From Balneolaceae bacterium UBA3186 (GTDB lineage: Bacteria; Bacteroidota; Rhodothermia; Balneolales; Balneolaceae): a stretch of DNA of 16,659 nucleotides. Below the pieces are notes generated by a model that saw only the letters and a list, made by a program, of their open reading frames with translations, did no database searches and was not told where the DNA came from. The position numbers were made by a program, and so were the translations under genes. The stretch spans positions 1-16,659 of the forward strand of contig DEXK01000001.1 in assembly GCA_002364085.1 (NCBI GenBank). Direction: 5' to 3'. Below are positions 7,003 through 15,430 of this stretch, piece by piece; the stretch's first letter is position 1; each line of letters starts with the position of its first letter.

Positions 7003-7701
7003 TCATGCCTGAGCAACAGTTACTATAAAAATTTTACCAACTTCTGCTCTCTCTAGCTCCGTAACTAATTCAAACGCTGTAGCTCCGGTAGTAAAAACAT
7101 CATCTACAATAATGATATCCATTCCTTGCACCTCTTCTTTTAGTACTACATTGAATGCATCAGCAATATTTTCTCTTCTTTTAGTAAGCGAAAATCCTGT
7201 TTGTGTCTTCGTGTTTTTTACTCTTTCAACAACTCCCCTTTTAAGAATTTCATAACCTGTGTGTTTCGAAAATCCCTTAGCAATAAAAAAAGCCTGATTG
7301 AAACCACGAATCTTTCTTTTCTTATCATGAAGTGGAACCGGTAGAATCCGGGTTTTATCAGTTGAAAATGCTTCCAAGATCTTCTCTCTTTTTGATACAC
7401 TGCCTACAATCGACCCTAAGTCCTCCCCAACTCCTGTTAGTCGGTGATATTTAAGTTTATGTAATAAATCTTGTAAGTATCCACCTTTATCAAATTGCCA
7501 CAATGCAAAACGTCCGATTACTGACTCCGGTAAATTTATCTTATCGGATTTTGTGGTAACTGCGCGCTCGAATCTGTTTTGAGCACATTCACTACAGATA
7601 AAATTCTGAGTTTTTGACAATGATAAGCCACAAATTTCACATACTTTTGGGAACAATAGCTCAGAAATCGAGCTTTTGATATAATTAAGTACCTGTACCA
7701 A
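7003..7701 (-). CDS. comF: ComF family phosphoribosyltransferase-like protein
   Basis: ComF proteins are needed for DNA uptake in naturally competent bacteria and are widespread elsewhere; they join a zinc finger to a phosphoribosyltransferase fold. This 232-residue protein shows the N-terminal CxxC...CxxC cluster (Cys21, Cys24, Cys36, Cys39). VPLHDKKRKIRGFNQAF (122-138) comes next, then a TQTGFSLTKRRENIADAF segment (166-183), and finally the PRPP-binding loop IIIVDDVFTTGAT (196-208). The length is typical. The start is TTG at 7701, because an in-frame TGA lies three codons upstream and no ATG is in frame; the ATG at 7711 belongs to a short closed frame. The enzymatic activity of the family is not established. 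It is the first gene of the - strand run and diverges from the RodZ-like gene. Confidence 0.9.
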   Translation of the reverse strand: MVQVLNYIKSSISELLFPKVCEICGLSLSKTQNFICSECAQNRFERAVTTKSDKINLPESVIGRFALWQFDKGGYLQDLLHKLKYHRLTGVGEDLGSIVGSVSKREKILEAFSTDKTRILPVPLHDKKRKIRGFNQAFFIAKGFSKHTGYEILKRGVVERVKNTKTQTGFSLTKRRENIADAFNVVLKEEVQGMDIIIVDDVFTTGATAFELVTELERAEVGKIFIVTVAQA

Positions 7702-7731
7702 TAAATTTCATTTTAATTAACAAATATTGCT

Positions 7732-7760
7732 TTTGCTGTCTACTTTAATTACTTAGTTTG
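7732..7760 (+). promoter_or_regulatory. Candidate Bacteroidota-type promoter for the RodZ-like/ligA genes
   Basis: TTTG at 7732-7735 and TAGTTTG at 7754-7760 are separated by 18 bases. This resembles the -33 TTTG and -7 TAnnTTTG elements of the Bacteroidota housekeeping sigma factor, with one base missing in the -7 box. A start about 7 bases downstream would give a leader of roughly 35 bases before the ATG at 7801. The assignment is by eye only. Confidence 0.35.
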
Positions 7761-7800
7761 CTTCAACAAAAACAAAAGGAATTAATTAAGCCGTTTTACT

Positions 7801-8895
7801 ATGTCTTTGGGTAGTGATCTTGAAACAATACGGAAGGAAAAAAATCTTAGCCTTGAAGATATTTTTGAGGTAACTAAAATTCCGGTGCACACCTTAATAT
7901 CTATTGAAAAAGATACGCTCTTTAAGAGTTCGAGCGAAAGTAAAACTTACTTGAGAAGCTTTGTGAGATCTTACGCTAAGGCTCTGAAAATCGCCGATGC
8001 TCATATCTTACAAGCCCTTGAAGCTACCGAAAATGAGACCTATGACCATGATTTGATAAAATCCGCAAATCCGGAATCCCTTTCAGAAGCTTATAGTGTT
8101 AAAAAAGATAAAGTTGAAGTAGAATCATCTAAGAGTATTGATCCTGAAGATCTGAGAGCAGAAACGTACCAAGAGGAGATCGATTCCAGTGAGGAAAAAA
8201 TAATTCATGAGGAACCTAAAACCTCTAAACCAACTGTAGATACGGTAAATTGGGCTGATATGAGCAAAAAGGTGTATGCATCACCCGCAAGCTCTAAAAA
8301 GATTGGTTTATTCATAATAATTATCCTGATTCTGGGCGGACTTGGTTCCATTGGTTATTTCTATGGAAATGATTTTTTAGCTATGTTTTCCTCTGATGAA
8401 AATACAGAGCTTGCAAATCCGGGCGAAGACACATCTACTTCTAACCAAGACTTACTGGCAATTCCTAACGATTCTACCAGTACAGATGAAATCTCTCAAA
8501 TTGATGATGCCACCGGAGCATCCAATGCCATAACTCTTCCTGAAACATTAACAGTGGTTCTTTATGCAGCTTACGATAAGCTTGAACCCGTTCGTGTAAC
8601 CAGTGACTTTAACAATAGAACTAATCCGTTTTGGATGGATCAGGGCGAAGCGTATTATTTTGATTTTACAGACAGCCTTAGGATCAGAGGTCAGTACTCC
8701 CGTTTTTTACTGATGTATAATGGAAACGTGATCAATAATCCTCGCCAAAACTATTTTGATCCATCACTAAATTCTATTGTGCTGACAAGAGAAATTTTAA
8801 GTGCACCGGAATATCAGCAAAATTCAACAGATTCTTTCCCTCCAAACTTGGGAGTAGCAGCACCAGACAGTATAGTATATAGAATCCAATTTTAG
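7801..8895 (+). CDS. RodZ-like helix-turn-helix membrane protein
   Basis: The 364-residue protein has the domain order of RodZ, the cytoskeletal adaptor that links MreB to the cell-wall elongation machinery. An N-terminal helix-turn-helix of the HTH_25/XRE type covers about residues 1-75 (LETIRKEKNLSLEDIFEVTKI, then SKTYLRSFVRSYAKAL). An acidic, disordered linker of about 90 residues follows. A single membrane segment lies at about 168-188 (IGLFIIIILILGG), then a low-complexity Ser/Thr/Asp stretch, and a C-terminal beta-rich domain outside the membrane (TVVLYAAYDKLEPVRVTSD, later FLLMYNGN). The family's HTH normally binds MreB rather than DNA. No other cell-shape gene is adjacent, so RodZ function is likely but not certain. 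ligA starts six bases after its stop. Confidence 0.8.
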   Translation: MSLGSDLETIRKEKNLSLEDIFEVTKIPVHTLISIEKDTLFKSSSESKTYLRSFVRSYAKALKIADAHILQALEATENETYDHDLIKSANPESLSEAYSVKKDKVEVESSKSIDPEDLRAETYQEEIDSSEEKIIHEEPKTSKPTVDTVNWADMSKKVYASPASSKKIGLFIIIILILGGLGSIGYFYGNDFLAMFSSDENTELANPGEDTSTSNQDLLAIPNDSTSTDEISQIDDATGASNAITLPETLTVVLYAAYDKLEPVRVTSDFNNRTNPFWMDQGEAYYFDFTDSLRIRGQYSRFLLMYNGNVINNPRQNYFDPSLNSIVLTREILSAPEYQQNSTDSFPPNLGVAAPDSIVYRIQF

Positions 8896-8901
8896 TTTTT
8901 T

Positions 8902-10896
8902 ATGAATAAGGATCAGGCTCAAAAACGTGTAAAGGAGCTTAAAGATCTGCTCCGGGAAGCCAATAAAGCGTACTATAATGATGCTCAGCCTTTTATGAGC
9001 GATAAGGAGTTTGATGAAAAGCTTAAGGAATTAGAAGCCCTGGAGAATGAATTTGATATTCATGACCCTAATTCCCCGACAAAGAGAGTAGGTGGAGAAA
9101 CCTCTTCAACTTTCGACACAGTTCAACACCCGGTTCCTTTGTTGAGTCTTGATAATACCTATAATGAAGAAGAGCTCAACGATTTTGACAAGCGTGTTCA
9201 AAAAAACCTGGAGCATTCTAACTATGAATATCTTGTTGAACTAAAATTTGACGGAGCTTCTCTCAGACTTCGATATGAAAACGGCGAACTTGTTTTAGGA
9301 GCAACTCGTGGCGATGGACAGAAAGGCGATGATATTACTAGAAATGTTCGCACTATCAGAGATATACCACTAAAACTTAAAGGAAATTATCCTGAAGTTG
9401 TTGAAGTTAGAGGCGAAGCTTTTATGGAACGTGAAGCTTTTGCACGACTAAATCAAAAAAGAGAAGAAGAGGGATTAAGCACTTTTGCCAACCCCCGAAA
9501 TTCTACTGCAGGCTCTCTAAAAATGCAAGATCCTAAAGCAGTTTCTCAAAGACCTATTCGTTTTTTCGCTTTTGATCTGTTGTTCGATGAAGAAGATATT
9601 TCGATTACTCAACACAAAATAAATGAACTTATCAAAGAATATGGTTTGCCTGCTAATGAGTTTCCGAAAGTGTGTAAGTCTATCTCTGAGGTTCATGAAG
9701 TAATTAAAGAGTGGGATGAACTTCGTCACACACTTCCTTACGAAACTGACGGAGTAGTTATTAAGATCAATCAAACACATTTAAGAGATCAACTTGGCTC
9801 AACTTCAAAATTTCCCAGATGGGCTATAGCTTATAAATTTGAAGCAGAACAAGTTACTACCGCTATTAATGACATCACTCTTCAAGTTGGTCGATTAGGA
9901 ACCATCACTCCCGTAGCGGAACTGGAACCTGTTTTACTTGCAGGAACTACTGTAAAACGCGCATCTCTTCACAATGAAGATGAAATTCATCGAAAGGATA
10001 TCCGAATTGGAGATACTGTTGTAGTAGAAAAAGCCGGAGAGATCATTCCTCAGGTGGTAAGTGTAGTAAATCCTGACCGAAAGAACCGCGCTCCTCAATA
10101 TGAGTTTCCTAAAACTTGCCCAGCCTGTGATGCAAAACTCATTAAATACGAAGGAGAAGTAGCCTGGAGATGTATTAATCCTGAATGCCCACCTCAAGTA
10201 CGAATCAAAATCGAACACTTTGCCGCTCGGGATGCCCTTGACATAGAAGGCTTGGGAGAATCTGTAGTCGATCAACTTGTGTCAGAGAAATTGATCTCTA
10301 ATTACGGAGACCTTTATGATCTAACTATCGATCATATCATCCCTTTGGAAAGAATGGCTGAAAAAAGTGCCCAGAATTTGATTAACGGAATTGCTTCCAG
10401 CAAAAACCAACCATTCGAAAAAGTACTTTACGCACTTGGAATTCGGTTTGTAGGCAAAACAGTGGCAAAAGATCTTGCCGAAGCATTCAAAAATCTGGAC
10501 AACCTGAGATCGGCTGACGAAGAAGCACTTTTGGCAGTTGACTCCATTGGACCAAGAATTGCTGAGTCGGTTATTGATTTCTTTTCTAACGAAGTGAATA
10601 ACAAAATTGTGGATCGCTTAAAAGAAGCTGGTCTTCAATTTGAAGCTAAAGAAAAAGAACTGGCTTCGAGAGTACTGGAGGGTAAAAAAATTGTAATGAC
10701 AGGTACACTTCCAACTCTCTCCAGAAATGAAGCTAAAGAGCTGATTGAAAAACATGGAGGTAAAACTGCTTTATCTGTTAGTAAAAATACGGATTTTGTA
10801 CTTGCAGGCGAATCAGCCGGGAGTAAACTTACAAAAGCCCAAGATCTTGGTGTAGAAATATTGGATGAAGACGCCTTTCTCAATCTGATTAATTAG
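8902..10896 (+). CDS. ligA: NAD-dependent DNA ligase LigA
   Basis: LigA seals nicks in replication and repair using NAD as adenylate donor. The 664-residue protein has the full family layout. The Ia domain contains AYYNDAQPFMSDKEFD (23-38). The nucleotidyltransferase domain carries the adenylated lysine in ELKFDG (Lys115), then the ATRGDGQKGDDIT loop, PRNSTAGSLK and YETDGVVIKIN. An OB fold follows, with LQVGRLGTITPVAELEPV. The zinc finger has Cys406, Cys409, Cys424 and Cys429. Helix-hairpin-helix repeats come next, and a C-terminal BRCT domain from about residue 588 (KIVMTGTLPTLSRNEAKELI). No key residue is missing. It lies six bases after the RodZ-like gene and is probably co-transcribed. 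An inverted repeat follows its stop. Confidence 0.98.
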   Translation: MNKDQAQKRVKELKDLLREANKAYYNDAQPFMSDKEFDEKLKELEALENEFDIHDPNSPTKRVGGETSSTFDTVQHPVPLLSLDNTYNEEELNDFDKRVQKNLEHSNYEYLVELKFDGASLRLRYENGELVLGATRGDGQKGDDITRNVRTIRDIPLKLKGNYPEVVEVRGEAFMEREAFARLNQKREEEGLSTFANPRNSTAGSLKMQDPKAVSQRPIRFFAFDLLFDEEDISITQHKINELIKEYGLPANEFPKVCKSISEVHEVIKEWDELRHTLPYETDGVVIKINQTHLRDQLGSTSKFPRWAIAYKFEAEQVTTAINDITLQVGRLGTITPVAELEPVLLAGTTVKRASLHNEDEIHRKDIRIGDTVVVEKAGEIIPQVVSVVNPDRKNRAPQYEFPKTCPACDAKLIKYEGEVAWRCINPECPPQVRIKIEHFAARDALDIEGLGESVVDQLVSEKLISNYGDLYDLTIDHIIPLERMAEKSAQNLINGIASSKNQPFEKVLYALGIRFVGKTVAKDLAEAFKNLDNLRSADEEALLAVDSIGPRIAESVIDFFSNEVNNKIVDRLKEAGLQFEAKEKELASRVLEGKKIVMTGTLPTLSRNEAKELIEKHGGKTALSVSKNTDFVLAGESAGSKLTKAQDLGVEILDEDAFLNLIN

Positions 10897-10904
10897 GAAT
10901 GCAT

Positions 10905-10968
10905 GAATTAGGAATAAAACCTGTAAATGCTTTTTATTCCTTAGTTCATATTTACATATTCCTAATTC
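10905..10968. repeat. Inverted repeat downstream of ligA
   Basis: Twelve-base arms GAATTAGGAATA (10905-10916) and TATTCCTAATTC (10957-10968) are perfect complements. A nested pair GGAATAAAA (10911-10919) and TTTTATTCC (10932-10940) offers an alternative fold. AATTAGGAAT is also repeated directly at 10891-10900, overlapping the ligA stop. It is AT-rich and lacks a T-run, so it is a doubtful intrinsic terminator, though it may stabilise the ligA 3' end. Confidence 0.6.
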
Positions 10969-11008
10969 TGTGATTTATTATCTTCCAAAAAAATAAACTC
11001 TGTGACTA

Positions 11009-12223
11009 ATGGAACTGAATCCACTCGATACTGAACAAATTGGTTTAAAAACGCTCGAAAAGCATCTAATTCGTTCAGAAAGTTCCGTTTCGCTGAAAAT
11101 CGGCCTGCCAAAAGAAACATCTAACGACGAACGTAGACTTTCATTAACTCCCGGTGGAGTATCCATCCTTAGAGGAAACGGCCATGAAGTTTATATAGAG
11201 AAAGGAGCAGGGGAAGAAGCTAATTTCTCTGATAGGGATTATGCAGAGGCCGGAGCTGAAATTACTTTTAGTGCACAGGATGTTTTCAAAAAATCAGACC
11301 TGATATTAAAAGTCGCTCCATTAACTGATGAAGAATTAGAATATCTGGAGCATGATCAATCCATTATTTCAGCTCTTCATATTGGTACACAAAGGGAGAA
11401 TTATTTTGAAGCTCTTCTCGAAAAATCAGTAACAGGTATCGCTTACGAGTTTATTTGTGATGCGGATAAAGAGTTTCCGATTGTTAGGATGATGCACGAG
11501 ATAACGGGATCAATTGCAGTTCAAAAAGCGGCCCATTATCTTGAAAACCAGAGTTTAGGACAAGGTATTATGCTTGGGGGGATTTCTGGAGTACCGCCGG
11601 CAACAGTCGTTATTTTAGGTGCCGGAATTACCGGAGAATATGCCGCAAGAACAGCTTTGGGCTACGGAGCTCAGGTTTTTGTGATGGATACGAACCTGAA
11701 TGCTCTTCGAAGACTTGAAAATGCACTGGATCGTAGGATAATTACGGCTGTAGCTAATGAGCAGTACTTAAGTTCTGCTTTAAAATTTGCTGATGTAATA
11801 ATCGGAGCGGCTATGGCAGAAGGAGACCGTTCACCATGCTGGGTCACCGAAGAAATGGTAATGGGCATGAAGCCCGGTAGCGTTATCGTAGATACTGTTA
11901 TAGATCAAGGTGGTTGTATTGCTACTAGCCAGGCTACCACACATTCAAATCCTATCTATAAAGCTTTTGATGTAACTCATTATTGCGTTCCAAATATGCC
12001 GGCAGATGTTGCCAGAACGGCTACTTATGCACTTAATAACGTACTTGTACCTTATATTTTAGCCATCGGTGACGCAGGTGGTGTAAAAGAATGCTTATGG
12101 GGAAATAGTGCTTTACGAAATGGAACATATTCATACAAAAAACATCTTACTAAAAAATCTCTGTCTAAAATGTTCAATATGGATTACCGCGAAATAGAAA
12201 TGCTGATTGCTTCAAAAATCTGA
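11009..12223 (+). CDS. ald: Alanine dehydrogenase
   Basis: Ald catalyses the reversible NAD-dependent deamination of L-alanine to pyruvate and ammonia in the cytoplasm. The 404-residue protein has IGLPKETSNDERRLSLTPGGV (31-51) for pyruvate binding, catalytic-type Lys101 in LKVAPL, and His124 in SALHIG. The Rossmann loop is ILGAGITGEYAA (202-213). IVDTVIDQGG follows with Asp299, then the late PNMPADVARTATYALNN (328-344). About 28 residues precede the core, an extension also known in Bacteroidota homologues, and no later start fits. The close relative NAD(P) transhydrogenase alpha subunit is less likely because length and motifs fit Ald. It stands 112 bases after ligA, beyond the inverted repeat, so it may have its own promoter. 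Confidence 0.92.
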   Translation: MELNPLDTEQIGLKTLEKHLIRSESSVSLKIGLPKETSNDERRLSLTPGGVSILRGNGHEVYIEKGAGEEANFSDRDYAEAGAEITFSAQDVFKKSDLILKVAPLTDEELEYLEHDQSIISALHIGTQRENYFEALLEKSVTGIAYEFICDADKEFPIVRMMHEITGSIAVQKAAHYLENQSLGQGIMLGGISGVPPATVVILGAGITGEYAARTALGYGAQVFVMDTNLNALRRLENALDRRIITAVANEQYLSSALKFADVIIGAAMAEGDRSPCWVTEEMVMGMKPGSVIVDTVIDQGGCIATSQATTHSNPIYKAFDVTHYCVPNMPADVARTATYALNNVLVPYILAIGDAGGVKECLWGNSALRNGTYSYKKHLTKKSLSKMFNMDYREIEMLIASKI

Positions 12224-12228
12224 ATTTC

Positions 12229-12315
12229 TGTCATTTCGAAGAAGCTCGCCGACTGAGAACTCTAAGGATTCTCTTTAGGTTGATTCTTAGATATCTCGCT
12301 CTGCTCGATATGACA
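12229..12315. repeat. Imperfect palindromic dispersed repeat (TGTCATTTCGA family, copy B)
   Basis: The element begins TGTCATTTCGAAGAAGCTCG and ends TCGATATGACA, forming a long imperfect palindrome. Its first 35 bases match the reverse complement of 2221-2255 at 31 positions. It starts five bases after the ald stop codon, so it may shape the 3' end of that transcript. It carries no open frame. Confidence 0.8.
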
Positions 12316-12355
12316 AAACTCACTCAAAACTAATCACTAATAACTCTTAACTGAT

Positions 12356-12721
12356 TTGTCCGAACTCTCCGAATCCAATTATAAACGCATTGTCATCATC
12401 AACTGGTTGTTGAGTGTACCCATGATGGTTCTTTTTGCCTGGCCGTATTACTATGCTGCAAAGCTGGTCGGAATGGATGAAAGCTTTAGATATATCGGAG
12501 CATTTATGTTCGCTCTCCCTTTTATGATCACTATTCTGCACGGACACGTAACCATGGCTCTGGGCTCAGCTCACCGCAAACATTACTACGACTGGCTACA
12601 CAAACATTCCTTCACGTACGGATTATTCTTCTTTCCCGTTCTGGTTTCCACCCGATTCAGAATGATCTTGTTGGTAATCAGTCTGGCTTTCTTACCGGTT
12701 GGGTATTTGTTGGGGTTGTGA
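12356..12721 (+). CDS. Small integral membrane protein of unknown function
   Basis: The 121-residue protein is mostly hydrophobic. Segments fall at about residues 11-33 (RIVIINWLLSVPMMVLFAWP), 44-69, 88-100 and 103-120, giving three or four helices. A histidine-rich polar loop (HRKHYYDWLHKHS) lies between the second and third. I do not recognise the family; a metal or haem role for the histidines is only a thought. The start is TTG, since an in-frame TAA lies a few codons upstream and the first ATG falls inside the first helix. It follows ald at 132 bases with a dispersed repeat between, and it converges on acs. A chance frame is unlikely given the consistent helix pattern. Confidence 0.65.
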   Translation: MSELSESNYKRIVIINWLLSVPMMVLFAWPYYYAAKLVGMDESFRYIGAFMFALPFMITILHGHVTMALGSAHRKHYYDWLHKHSFTYGLFFFPVLVSTRFRMILLVISLAFLPVGYLLGL

Positions 12722-12749
12722 TAACAATCATAACTTATACAGCCGCAAA

Positions 12750-12900
12750 GGTTAAAACCCTTTCTTGCTTATTTTCGAATCAAATTCCGGTTCCTTCACT
12801 TTACGATTTAGCTCTACGCATTATGGGTTGAGACACATTAGTGACTGTTACCGCGAACATAAGCAAGCAGGGACTTCAGTCCTACGAATTGTCAGGACTG
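12750..12900. repeat. Inverted-repeat region between convergent genes
   Basis: CTTGCTTATTTTCG (12764-12777) is the reverse complement of 12854-12867 with one mismatch. On the left, AAGGTTAAAACCCTT forms a small hairpin. On the right, GGACT/AGTCC (12871-12882) forms another, with a further AGGACTG at 12894-12900. The 185-base gap thus holds a structured, REP-like element. It ends just before the acs stop codon and could end both converging transcripts. Confidence 0.6.
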
Positions 12901-12906
12901 AAAAAC

Positions 12907-14805
12907 CTAAATCGCCTTCCCATTCTTAATCTCCTCCACAACACTTGGATCAAGTAAAGTTGAAGTGTCTCCTAAATTGTCCATATCCTTGGATGCAATT
13001 TTTCGAAGAATACGTCTCATGATCTTTCCGGAACGTGTTTTCGGCAATCCCGAAACGATCTGAATTTGATCAGGCTTGGCAATTGGTCCAATGATCTTAA
13101 CAACGAGATCCAATAACTCTTTTTTGAATGTATCAGTGTCTTTTATTTCTTCATCACAGATCATAAATGCATATACACCCTGACCTTTAATATCATGAGG
13201 ATATCCAACAACAGCGGTTTCTACCACTTTTTCGTGTTCGTCAAGTGCGTTTTCAATTTCTGCCGTTCCCAAACGGTGACCTGAAACATTCAGCACATCA
13301 TCCACACGACCGGTAATTCGGTAATAACCGTCTTCATCTCTTCGACAACCATCTCCGGTAAAATAATAACCTTTGTAGGTACTCAGATACGTTTGTTTAT
13401 ACCGCTCGTGATCTCCATAAACCGTTCTCGCAATAGAAGGCCACGGATGTTTGATGCAAAGGTTCCCTTGCACGTCATTTCCTTCAATCTCATTTCCATC
13501 TTCATCCATCAATACAGGAAAAACTCCAGGTAACGGAAGTGTTGCAAATCCCGGCTTGGTAGGAGTAATTCCGCCTAGCGGTGATATCATGATTCCGCCT
13601 GTTTCCGTCTGCCACCAGGTATCTACAATAGAACATTTACCGTTTCCAATATGCTCGTCGTACCAATGCCATGCTTCCTCGTTGATTGGCTCACCCACAG
13701 AACCGAGGATCTTGAGCGAACTCAGATCATATTTCTTTACAAAATCCAGATCGTAGCTCATTAATGCTCGAATCGCAGTTGGCGCTGTATAAAAATGAGT
13801 CACTTTATACTTTTCAACTACTTCCCAAAATCTTCCCGCATCAGGATAAGTAGGCGTTCCTTCAAAAATAATTCCTGTAGTTCCGGTAAAAAGTGGACCA
13901 TAAATAATATAACTGTGTCCCGTGATCCAGCCTGCATCCGCAGTACACCAATACACATCATCAGCACCAACCTGGAAGACATTCCGAAATGAGTAGCTCG
14001 TATAAACCATATATCCACCGCACGTGTGAACCACACCTTTTGGCTTTCCTGTAGATCCTGATGTATATAAAATGAATAAAGGATCTTCAGCGTCCATTTC
14101 TACAGCTTCATGCTTTTTGGAAGCGTTTCTGATCAAATTATGCCACCATTCATCGCGTCCTTCCACCCAGTCAATATCTCGGTTGGTACGTTGGCACACG
14201 ATCACGCTTTCAATAGAAGGACTGGTTTTCAGCGCCTCATCAGAAATATCTTTAAGCGGAACATGCTTATCCCCTCTTCTCAATCCATCATTTGTGATCA
14301 GCATTTTTGCATCACAATCGTTGATTCGATCACTCAGGGACTGAGCTGAAAATCCTGCAAATACAATTGAATGAACCGCTCCGATTCGGGCACAAGCTAA
14401 TGCAGCGATCACAAGCTCAGGTGTCATCGCCATATAAATACAAACTCTGTCTCCTTTTTTAACACCTTTGCTTTCCAACACATTACTGAACCGGCAAACA
14501 TCTTCGTGCAGCTGTTTAAACGTGATGGTTCTGCGAAATGAATCAGGGTGATTCGGCTCAAAAATAAAAGCAGTTTTATTGCCGATGGTATTCAAATGCC
14601 TATCAAGAGCATTTTCGGTGATATTAAGTTTACCACCCTCAAACCACTTTATGTCTGCTGTTTCAAATCCACCACTTTGAACTTTATCCCATCTTTTCCG
14701 CCAGTAAAAAGTCCCTGCTTCATGTTCCCAAAAAGCTAAACGGTCTTTTTCGCTTTCCTGAAAGGTTTCTTGGTAATCATCGAACGATTTAATATTCAGC
14801 CACAT
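12907..14805 (-). CDS. acs: Acetyl-coenzyme A synthetase
   Basis: Acs activates acetate to acetyl-CoA through an acetyl-AMP intermediate in the cytoplasm. The 632-residue protein has the acetyl-CoA synthetase N-terminal domain (FYWRKRWDKV) and the nucleotide loop YTSGSTGKPKGVVHT (247-261). WCTADAGWITGHSY (286-299) follows, then the acetate-pocket stretch VDTWWQTETGG near residue 395, the hinge region YRITGRVDDVLNVSGHRLG, and the C-terminal GLPKTRSGKIMRR. Lys594 of SGK is the conserved adenylation-step lysine, a known target of inhibitory acetylation in this family. No acetyltransferase or deacetylase gene is adjacent. It is a lone gene in its direction, bordered by a repeat region downstream and a long intergenic region upstream. 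Confidence 0.97.
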   Translation of the reverse strand: MWLNIKSFDDYQETFQESEKDRLAFWEHEAGTFYWRKRWDKVQSGGFETADIKWFEGGKLNITENALDRHLNTIGNKTAFIFEPNHPDSFRRTITFKQLHEDVCRFSNVLESKGVKKGDRVCIYMAMTPELVIAALACARIGAVHSIVFAGFSAQSLSDRINDCDAKMLITNDGLRRGDKHVPLKDISDEALKTSPSIESVIVCQRTNRDIDWVEGRDEWWHNLIRNASKKHEAVEMDAEDPLFILYTSGSTGKPKGVVHTCGGYMVYTSYSFRNVFQVGADDVYWCTADAGWITGHSYIIYGPLFTGTTGIIFEGTPTYPDAGRFWEVVEKYKVTHFYTAPTAIRALMSYDLDFVKKYDLSSLKILGSVGEPINEEAWHWYDEHIGNGKCSIVDTWWQTETGGIMISPLGGITPTKPGFATLPLPGVFPVLMDEDGNEIEGNDVQGNLCIKHPWPSIARTVYGDHERYKQTYLSTYKGYYFTGDGCRRDEDGYYRITGRVDDVLNVSGHRLGTAEIENALDEHEKVVETAVVGYPHDIKGQGVYAFMICDEEIKDTDTFKKELLDLVVKIIGPIAKPDQIQIVSGLPKTRSGKIMRRILRKIASKDMDNLGDTSTLLDPSVVEEIKNGKAI

Positions 14806-14972
14806 TCTACACGTGATTTAGTTTTATTATTTAGGCTTTGATGTTGACGTTTTTTCCGCGGATAATCAAGTCAAAAGATTGTAAACTTGAGACAGAATTG
14901 CTGCAAATGTCTCCAAAAAATTTTACTTACATTTTTTTGTCTTCATAAATACAGTAGCTAAAGAAAGAAAAC

Positions 14973-14991
14973 ACAAACAAATTTTACTCTA
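14973..14991 (+). promoter_or_regulatory. Sequence shared with the peptide-gene upstream region
   Basis: ACAAACAAATTTTACTCTA here corresponds to ACAAACAAATTTTTACTCTTA at 16239-16259 with two one-base insertions. Both lie on the + strand, on either side of the ECF sigma factor gene. A common regulatory site is possible, but similar A- and T-rich runs can match by chance. Confidence 0.25.
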
Positions 14992-15157
14992 ACCATCACT
15001 GAATCTGAAATTTGTTACAAAATAATTCGCCAATAGACATTTTTTTTCTTGTACTGATTTTATGCTGAACCCAAAGCGTGTTACACTCTCAAAATCGACA
15101 AAATTCTACTAAATCTGCTCTCAAGAAATCAATTTCTACTGAAAATCCGGAATCATT

Positions 15158-15430
15158 GTGCTTAGAAGCTGGGCAACTTTGAATTTTATTTCGGGTTCCG
15201 TTGGTTTCTACAAAACTAATAGTAGTACCAAATCCTTTCATCAAATGAACGCAGCTTCGAATTTTGTTAATCTGGGAATCTCTGTTTTTTGGTATAGAGG
15301 AATTTCAAAGATCAACTCGAAATTAAGTTATCAACCCTTCCTCGTGAAGATCCAATACTTTGAGAACCTTTTATTGATCAATGCAGGACTTGACCTTCTT
15401 TATAAAACAGGTGGGGGTGCTTTGCTTTGA
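15158..15430 (+). CDS. Doubtful 90-residue open frame or gene remnant
   Basis: A GTG-started frame of 90 residues runs through otherwise empty sequence. Its translation (for example LGISVFWYRG and LLLINAGLDLLYKTGGG) is rich in aromatic and hydrophobic residues with no signal peptide and no motif I know. There is no clear ribosome binding site. It could be a fragment of a beta-barrel-like protein that has decayed, or chance. It converges on the sigma factor gene, ending about 50 bases before it. Confidence 0.2.
   Translation: MLRSWATLNFISGSVGFYKTNSSTKSFHQMNAASNFVNLGISVFWYRGISKINSKLSYQPFLVKIQYFENLLLINAGLDLLYKTGGGALL

Noticed and set aside
6972..7016. Extension of the membrane protein to a TTG start at 7016
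   Set aside because: It would overlap comF by 14 bases and add 15 residues with no family support. The ATG at 6971 gives a cleaner start and a normal 31-base gap.
7689..7711. ATG at 7711 as the start of comF
   Set aside because: It is out of frame with the ComF reading frame and closes after a few codons. The frame itself has a stop three codons before the TTG at 7701.
9517..10883. - strand open frames inside ligA
   Set aside because: LigA is complete with all domains on the + strand. These are shadow frames.
10905..10968. Clear intrinsic terminator for ligA
   Set aside because: The stem is AT-rich, has a long loop, and no T-run follows, so it is listed only as an inverted repeat.
11009..12223. 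NAD(P) transhydrogenase alpha subunit instead of alanine dehydrogenase
   Set aside because: There is no C-terminal membrane segment or adjacent beta-subunit gene, and the motifs around Lys101, His124 and Asp299 fit Ald.
13451..14739. Several + strand open frames inside acs
   Set aside because: They lie opposite a full-length gene with all acetyl-CoA synthetase motifs and have no start signals or recognisable sequence.
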